Source of the DNA: UBA1433 sp964581565
GTDB taxonomy: Bacteria > Bacillota > Clostridia > Eubacteriales > UBA1433
Reading direction: 5' to 3'
DNA: 64,000 nucleotides
Assembly (NCBI GenBank): GCA_964581565.1
Contig: CAZOOZ010000011.1
Location: forward strand, 1 to 64,000
Shown here: positions 59,031 to 64,000 of the stretch, piece after piece
Layout: the number at the start of each line of letters is the position of its first letter
Position numbering within the stretch: position 1 is the first letter of the stretch
The notes under the pieces: model-generated
The model's input: the letters and a program-made list of their open reading frames with translations, nothing else
What the model was told of the DNA's origin: nothing
Database searches by the model: none
Program-made: the position numbers and the translations under genes

Positions 59031-59897
59031 ATGTTAAAAAAGGGATTGTTTAGGCAGCCGAAAAATGAATTGGAAAAAGGCGGCAGAGCACCTAAAAAAC
59101 CTGTGTCGCAGCAAGGGACAGAAATAACAGCATATTGTTCTGTATGTGAGAAAAAAACGCCATTGACAACTTTATCTGAGAGTTATTATGTATGTGATTG
59201 CGGCTATCATTTTCGAATGAATGCACGTCAACGCATCGATTTTATTACGGATGAAAACAGTTTTGTTGAATTATTTGATAACTTGGAGAGTATAGACGTG
59301 CTATCTTTCCCCGGTTATGATAAAAAATTAAAGGATGCCAGACTTGTATCCAAAGAAAAAGAAGCGGTGCTTTGTGGCACTGCAACAATTAATAATATAA
59401 ATTGTGCTTTGTTTGTTATGGAAGCTGGTTTCATGATGGGAAGCATGGGTTCTGTTGTTGGAGAAAAGATTACTCGGTTATTTGAATATGCAACAGAAAA
59501 GAGTTTGCCGGTAGTGGGCTATACCGTATCGGGAGGAGCAAGAATGCAGGAAGGGATTCTTTCTTTAATGCAAATGGCAAAAACGAGTGGTGCGGTAAAA
59601 AAGCACAGTGATCATGGAAATTTTTATTTAACGGTTTTAACTGATCCTACGACAGGTGGCGTTACAGCTAGTTTTGCGATGGAAGGGGATATTATCCTTG
59701 CCGAACCTCATGCATTGATCGGTTTTGCAGGACCACGAGTCATCGAACAAACAATACGAAGAAAACTTCCTGCAGAATTTCAAAAAGCAGAATTTCTTTT
59801 GGAAAAAGGATTTATAGATAATATCGTATCTCGTCAACATCAAAAGGCAATGATCGGCCGGATCCTGTTTTTTCATGAAAGGAGAGTGCAGAAATGA
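59031..59897 (+). CDS. accD: Acetyl-CoA carboxylase carboxyltransferase subunit beta
   Basis: A 288-aa subunit that binds acetyl-CoA with AccA. The core has FMMGSMGSVVGEKI near 136 and GARMQEGILSLMQM near 165, both standard. The N-terminal zinc ribbon is odd: the first knuckle is CSVC (CxxC) but the second is VCDCGYHF, a CxC instead of the usual CxxC. It overlaps accA by 4 bases (ATGA). Confidence 0.94.
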   Translation: MLKKGLFRQPKNELEKGGRAPKKPVSQQGTEITAYCSVCEKKTPLTTLSESYYVCDCGYHFRMNARQRIDFITDENSFVELFDNLESIDVLSFPGYDKKLKDARLVSKEKEAVLCGTATINNINCALFVMEAGFMMGSMGSVVGEKITRLFEYATEKSLPVVGYTVSGGARMQEGILSLMQMAKTSGAVKKHSDHGNFYLTVLTDPTTGGVTASFAMEGDIILAEPHALIGFAGPRVIEQTIRRKLPAEFQKAEFLLEKGFIDNIVSRQHQKAMIGRILFFHERRVQK

Positions 59898-60685
59898 GCG
59901 GAGCATATGAAAAAGTGATGGCATCACGGGCAAAGGGAAGGCCAACAGGGACTAATTATATAAATGCTATCTTTACCGATTTTATAGAGCTTCATGGAGA
60001 CCGGCGTTTTGGAGAGGATACTGCCATTATTGGTGGGCTTGCCTTTTTGAAAGATATACCGGTAACAGTCATTGCGATGGAAAAAGGCAATTCGACAAGG
60101 GAAAAAGTTTTTAGAAATTTTGGAGCACCCAATCCTGAAGGTTATCGAAAATCACTGCGGCTTATGAAGCAAGCCGAAAAGTTTCATCGTCCTGTTATCT
60201 GCTTTATTGATACGGCGGGAGCTTTCTGCGGTATTGGCGCGGAAGAACGTGGACAAGGACAGGCGATAGCGGAAAATCTTATGGAAATGATAGCACTTAA
60301 AATACCGATTATTTCCATCTTTATCGGAGAAGGAGGAAGCGGAGGCGCACTTGCACTTGCCGTGGCAAATGAAGTATGGATGCTTGAAAACGCCATGTAT
60401 TCTGTCATTTCACCAGAAGGATGCGCAAGTATTCTTTGGAAAGATTCAAAAAAAGTAAAAGATGCTGCGGAGTGTCTGAAATTGACTGCCGATGATTTAA
60501 AAGAATTGAACGTAATTGAAGAATTAATTGCAGAACCTAAAAAAGATTTTATGCCGTTATATAATTATTTGCAATCAGAGTTATGGAAGAAAATTAGGAA
60601 GTATCAAGAAATATCAGGTGAAGCAATAGCACAAAAACGCTACGAAAGATTTCGTAGTTTTGGCGTATACAATGAAAACATGTAA
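59894..60685 (+). CDS. accA: Acetyl-CoA carboxylase carboxyltransferase subunit alpha
   Basis: A 263-aa subunit, last gene of the operon. GRPTGTNYINAIFTDFIELHGDR near 18 (N-terminal part), FGAPNPEGYRKSLRLMKQAEKF near 78, TAGAFCGIGAEERGQ near 110 and GEGGSGGALALAVAN near 145 are typical. It is a short form lacking the N-terminal extension of some AccA proteins, as in many Firmicutes. Confidence 0.95.
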   Translation: MSGAYEKVMASRAKGRPTGTNYINAIFTDFIELHGDRRFGEDTAIIGGLAFLKDIPVTVIAMEKGNSTREKVFRNFGAPNPEGYRKSLRLMKQAEKFHRPVICFIDTAGAFCGIGAEERGQGQAIAENLMEMIALKIPIISIFIGEGGSGGALALAVANEVWMLENAMYSVISPEGCASILWKDSKKVKDAAECLKLTADDLKELNVIEELIAEPKKDFMPLYNYLQSELWKKIRKYQEISGEAIAQKRYERFRSFGVYNENM

Positions 60686-60710
60686 AAGTGAAAAAATTAA
60701 TTTAGGTTTA

Positions 60711-60750
60711 GAAAAACAGCTATGCTGTGTAGCATAACTGTTTTTCTTTA
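60711..60750 (+). terminator. Terminator of the fatty-acid operon
   Basis: Stem of GAAAAACAG with CTGTTTTTC outside and TATGCT/AGCATA inside (60711-60746), ending in a T-rich tail. Confidence 0.85.
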
Positions 60751-60783
60751 TTTTAAAGTATATGCTCTTACAAAATTAAATAA

Positions 60784-60813
60784 TTGACTGTAATACAGAG
60801 GTTCTGTTAGAAT
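60784..60813 (+). promoter_or_regulatory. Promoter of the lipoprotein-radical SAM group, with a small dyad
   Basis: TTGACT and TAGAAT, 18 bases apart. The spacer contains ACAGA-GGT-TCTGT (60795-60807), a possible operator. Confidence 0.6.
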
Positions 60814-60859
60814 ATTTTTTAATAAGAGCTAGACTATGAATTAAGGGAGAAAAATATAT

Positions 60860-62365
60860 ATGAAAGCAAGTTTCAGAAAACTGTTTATAATAGCACTCAT
60901 AATGATGAGTCTGTTGTTTTTTTCAGCATGCGGCGGAAAAAGTTCACAAGAAATTTTTACCGAGAATTTAAAGAACAGCTTGCTTGATATGTCATCAAGC
61001 ACAAAAAATATTTCATCTTTACAAACAGATAAGTTATTTAATCCTTCAGCTGATGTTGATGCAACAAAATCAAATAGTATGGTAACGAGTATAGAACTCT
61101 CCAATCCATCAAGATCCAATGAGAAAATAAATTTTACATCTGAAATTCTTATGGATGCGGCGACAGGTAATGCATCACAAGTTGTCAGCATCGGTATGAA
61201 CGGAGAAAATACACAAAGCGGAGGTATCTATTTTACTGATAATACCATGCTGATAAAAAGCGGTAATTCGGATAAAAAAATGGTTCAGTATCAAATGGAT
61301 GAGTCTACAGCAAGTTCATTCGAGACATTACTTCCCATAGAAAGGTTAAATAAGTTGCTTGATAACGACCTTCAGGTAAGTACTGATGAGCAATATACCA
61401 CTGATATAGATACGTATATTTCAAGCCTTTTAGAGAGTACAACGAGCGAAGACTATGTTGTAGGTACTGAAACACAATCTGTTTTGAGTAAAGATACCGA
61501 GTTATCTACTATCACATTGAATTTAAAAGGTCAAAATGCTAAACAAAGTATATTAGATTTGTTTTCGTTATTAAATAATAATTCCAATATCAATTCTATT
61601 TTTGAGAATACGGGAAACGACCAAAATTCAAATGACAATGCAATAGATAAGGCAATTCAATCTGTTAATGATTTGACTGATTCAGAAATAGAAAATTTAA
61701 GCTTTGCATATAAAGTTCAAAACATACAAGATACTGTATACGGATTTGAAATTATTATCAATGATGGAAGTCAAACTTTAACTTTTATTAACAATCAGTA
61801 TATAAACGGATTTGAAGAGCAAGAAGCAATAGAATTGATAAATTTTGATGGTAGCGGATTTGATATAACATATAACAATATCTTGCAAGAAGAAGATAAT
61901 TATAAAGGAGACTTTAATTATCAGTTAATGGCTAAGTCAGGGACGAAAAAAGATTCTATCACCGCCCAATGGAATAGTATTAACACTGCAGAGAGCTATT
62001 CTTCTCAATATGAATATAATACAAAAGTATATGACTACAGCGACGGAGATGTCGATATATATACGGTATCGGGTACAATGAATTGGCAGCAAACAAAAGA
62101 CAACAGCGGGAATGTAACAGGCAGTGGAGATGGGGAGGTTGATTTAAATATAGGCGGCGAAACACAGAAATTATTGGTAAACATTTCTTTAACACAAAAA
62201 TATGAAGATATAACTGTCTCGGCGCCGGATTTTATATCAAAAGCAGGCATCACAGTTGATTCAAGTAGCGGATTGTTCTCAGCGTTGGATATTGATAAAG
62301 AAGAATACACCAATCAAAACGATGTATTAAAATCAATGGCAGGAATTATTTTGTTGCTTTATTAA
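60860..62365 (+). CDS. Large lipoprotein, DUF6583-like
   Basis: A 501-aa exported lipoprotein. Hydrophobic residues 8-21 and lipobox FSAC with lipidated Cys24. The rest is rich in Ser, Asn, Asp and Thr with beta-strand character and no recognisable catalytic motif; I think it is close to DUF6583 lipoproteins, but this is from memory of overall character. GGGAGAAA precedes the ATG. It lies 36 bases before a radical SAM gene and may share its transcript. Confidence 0.65.
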   Translation: MKASFRKLFIIALIMMSLLFFSACGGKSSQEIFTENLKNSLLDMSSSTKNISSLQTDKLFNPSADVDATKSNSMVTSIELSNPSRSNEKINFTSEILMDAATGNASQVVSIGMNGENTQSGGIYFTDNTMLIKSGNSDKKMVQYQMDESTASSFETLLPIERLNKLLDNDLQVSTDEQYTTDIDTYISSLLESTTSEDYVVGTETQSVLSKDTELSTITLNLKGQNAKQSILDLFSLLNNNSNINSIFENTGNDQNSNDNAIDKAIQSVNDLTDSEIENLSFAYKVQNIQDTVYGFEIIINDGSQTLTFINNQYINGFEEQEAIELINFDGSGFDITYNNILQEEDNYKGDFNYQLMAKSGTKKDSITAQWNSINTAESYSSQYEYNTKVYDYSDGDVDIYTVSGTMNWQQTKDNSGNVTGSGDGEVDLNIGGETQKLLVNISLTQKYEDITVSAPDFISKAGITVDSSSGLFSALDIDKEEYTNQNDVLKSMAGIILLLY

Positions 62366-62401
62366 TGAAGTGGCAATATTCTGAAAGGCGGTAGTATATT
62401 A

Positions 62402-63655
62402 ATGGCAAAAATGAAACTGGGAAATGAAGTAAAAAAGATTCCGTTGTTGATTTCAAGTAAAAGATTATTCTATTATTTTTATCAACAAATTCATCATAAA
62501 AACTATTTATCATGGTTTTTAATGCATGATTTTTCGGGACTTAAACAGCATATTTTGTCAAAAATACATAAATGCTGTATACCCCGCGCTTTATTGATTG
62601 ATCCAACCTATGCATGTAATTTAAATTGTATTGGCTGTTATGCGGCGGGCTACGGCAAAGATGAAGGATTGACATATAATGAGCTCGATCGCATCATCTC
62701 GGAAGCAGAAAAACTGGGCGTGCATTTCTTTCTTTTCACAGGCGGGGAACCATTAATGAGAAAAGATGATTTGCTCGAACTGGCAAGAAAACATCGTTTT
62801 TCTGTTTTTCATGCCTTTACAAACGGGACATTAATCGATGAAAAGTTTGCAAACGAAGTTGCAAAACTTAAAAATTTGACTTTTGGATTCGGGGTAGAGG
62901 GGTTTAAAGAAGAAACAGATTTTAGACGAGGCAAAGGTACATATAAAAAAATAATGGAAGCAATGGATTTGCTAAAAGAGCGTGGTGTGCCGTTTGCGTA
63001 TTCTTCTTGTTTTCATCCTAAAAACTATGATGTCGTAACAAGCAAGGAATTTATTGATTTGATGGCTGAAAAAGGTTGCTGGGCAGGATGGTATTTTACA
63101 TATTTACCGGTAGGTAAGGATGCCGCATTGGATTTAGTATGCACACCTGAGCAGCGGGCATATGTATCAAAACGCATTCGGGAAATTCGCAATGATAAAA
63201 AGATGAATGTAATAGATTTTTGGAATGATGGATATATGGTTGGAGGGTGCATTGCGGGAGGTAGACAATATGTACATATTAATTCCAGAGGAGATGTTGA
63301 ACCTTGTGCATTTTGTCATTATTCAGATTCGAATATAAGAAAAATGAGTTTGCTTGATGCTTTAAAATCTCCTTTTTTCAGAGCTTTTCGAGCAGGACAG
63401 CCTTTTAATGATAATCCGTTTCAAGCATGCCCGGTTTTGGATAACCCGGATAAATTAGTCAATATCGTAGGTGAGTCAGGGGCCTATTCAACTGAGATGT
63501 GTGCAATTGAAAATGTCGATGAGCTTGCAGCGAAGACAAAACCTATTTCAGAAAGATGGGCAGATAAAGCAAAAGAATTATACTCAGAACTTTCTAAGCG
63601 TGATAAAAATATGTCCAGATTAAAACAAAATTACTATACAAAAACAAAAAAATAA
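62402..63655 (+). CDS. Radical SAM protein with SPASM-like C-terminal domain
   Basis: A 417-aa enzyme. The radical SAM cluster motif is canonical: CNLNCIGC near residues 73-80 (CxxxCxxC), followed by FFLFTGGEPLMR near 114. A C-terminal region has GGCIAGGRQYVHINSRGDVEPC and later FCHYSD, QACPVLDN and EMCAIEN cysteines, as expected for auxiliary Fe-S clusters of SPASM/twitch type. The N-terminal 60 residues contain basic and aromatic helices, perhaps membrane-associated. The substrate is unknown; no precursor peptide is visible near it. AAGGCGG precedes the ATG. Confidence 0.82.
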   Translation: MAKMKLGNEVKKIPLLISSKRLFYYFYQQIHHKNYLSWFLMHDFSGLKQHILSKIHKCCIPRALLIDPTYACNLNCIGCYAAGYGKDEGLTYNELDRIISEAEKLGVHFFLFTGGEPLMRKDDLLELARKHRFSVFHAFTNGTLIDEKFANEVAKLKNLTFGFGVEGFKEETDFRRGKGTYKKIMEAMDLLKERGVPFAYSSCFHPKNYDVVTSKEFIDLMAEKGCWAGWYFTYLPVGKDAALDLVCTPEQRAYVSKRIREIRNDKKMNVIDFWNDGYMVGGCIAGGRQYVHINSRGDVEPCAFCHYSDSNIRKMSLLDALKSPFFRAFRAGQPFNDNPFQACPVLDNPDKLVNIVGESGAYSTEMCAIENVDELAAKTKPISERWADKAKELYSELSKRDKNMSRLKQNYYTKTKK

Positions 63656-63675
63656 TCATTTAAGGATCAAAATGG

Positions 63676-64000
63676 TTGATTAAAGTAAATAATATAACAA
63701 AAAGTTATGGGAAACACAAAATACTAAATAATATTTCGTTTGAAATACAAAAGGGAGAAATCATAGGTCTTGCAGGGCCGAATGGAGCGGGGAAATCCAC
63801 TCTTCTAAATATTCTTGCTCTTCTTAATATGCCGGACAGCGGAGAATATTATATAGACAAAAAATGCGTAGATGAAGATATCGATTATGTTCGTTCTGTT
63901 ATCGGGTATGTTCCGCAGGATATTGCTTTATTTGATGAGCTTACCGTGCATGATAATTTGCTGTATTGGTCAAGATATTCGAATAAGAAAGCAAGATTAA
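63676..64000 (+). CDS. ABC transporter ATPase, truncated by the window edge
   Basis: A frame open to the end of the window, starting at TTG (63676) behind AAGGAT. It reads MIKVNNITKSYGKHKIL, then Walker A GPNGAGKST near residue 35 and Q-loop GYVPQDIALFDELT near 78. An ATG at 63673 is in another frame and stops after three codons. It follows the radical SAM gene by 20 bases, so the two are probably co-transcribed. The C-terminal half and any permease lie outside. Confidence 0.85.
   Translation, partial: MIKVNNITKSYGKHKILNNISFEIQKGEIIGLAGPNGAGKSTLLNILALLNMPDSGEYYIDKKCVDEDIDYVRSVIGYVPQDIALFDELTVHDNLLYWSRYSNKKARL

Noticed and set aside
1..64000. tRNA, rRNA, insertion sequences or prophage genes
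   Set aside because: None were recognised on either strand; no transposase or integrase motifs and no terminal repeats with target duplications were seen.

Overview
The window is a stretch of low-GC (roughly one third G+C by eye) Firmicute chromosome, most likely from an anaerobic member of the Clostridia. The grounds are AT-rich spacers, strong AGGAGG-type ribosome sites, many intrinsic terminators, a glmS ribozyme, a GatCAB amidotransferase, a clostridial-style fab/acc operon and hydrogenase-linked accessory genes. I see no phage, insertion sequence, CRISPR array, rRNA or tRNA. It reads as ordinary core chromosome with several regulatory RNA structures in the spacers.

Layout. 0.1-3.8 kb (minus): panE, then glmS with a small C_GCAxxG_C_C protein behind it, led by a glmS ribozyme. 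3.9-14.2 kb (plus): a hypoxanthine/uracil-type DNA glycosylase, a cyclophilin, then pcrA-ligA-gatC-gatA-gatB and an oligopeptide-binding lipoprotein. 14.2-18.7 kb: panB, an AGCS sodium/amino-acid symporter, a YkvI-like permease and a NIPSNAP protein. 18.8-23 kb: a tocopherol-cyclase-family protein, amtB-glnK (minus), a YbdG-like mechanosensitive channel. 23.4-26.5 kb: a MacAB-type exporter. 26.5-31.4 kb: a diguanylate cyclase, trmO, and a minus-strand group C_GCAxxG/mutY/VOC in which the VOC gene is frameshifted. 31.4-39.9 kb: a DUF3298 protein, two ABC-2 exporters (one beside a TetR regulator), an M52-like protein that seems to lack ligands, and an MFS transporter. 40-46.7 kb: an OYE reductase, nitroreductase, phosphoesterase, FAD/Rieske oxidoreductase, CorA, a TM1266-like regulator and an unknown 100-aa protein. 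46.8-48.6 kb: a second ammonium transporter fused to its own P-II domain. 49-52 kb: plsY, cls, a YgjP-like metallopeptidase. 52-60.7 kb: a full fatty-acid initiation/elongation operon (fabT-like, fabH, acpP, fabD, fabG, fabF, accB, fabZ, accC, accD, accA) without an enoyl-ACP reductase. 60.8 kb to the end: a lipoprotein, a radical SAM/SPASM protein and the start of an ABC transporter.

Most interesting regulation. The leader of amtB-glnK carries two copies of a small hairpin with the same AAAGGC hexaloop, the second overlapping a long terminator just before the ribosome site. This is the architecture of ANTAR-protein-controlled antitermination. The second ammonium transporter (Amt-PII fusion) has a related hairpin (loop AAUGGC) overlapping its own leader terminator. 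Between that promoter and plsY sits an orphan promoter-to-terminator unit that could make a small RNA of about 70 nt. Ammonium uptake here therefore seems to be controlled both by P-II proteins, free and fused, and by RNA attenuation.

Limits. Product names come from recognising motifs and overall protein character. No database search, structure prediction or alignment was run. Promoters and hairpins were read by eye, and coordinates of small sites may be off by a base or two.
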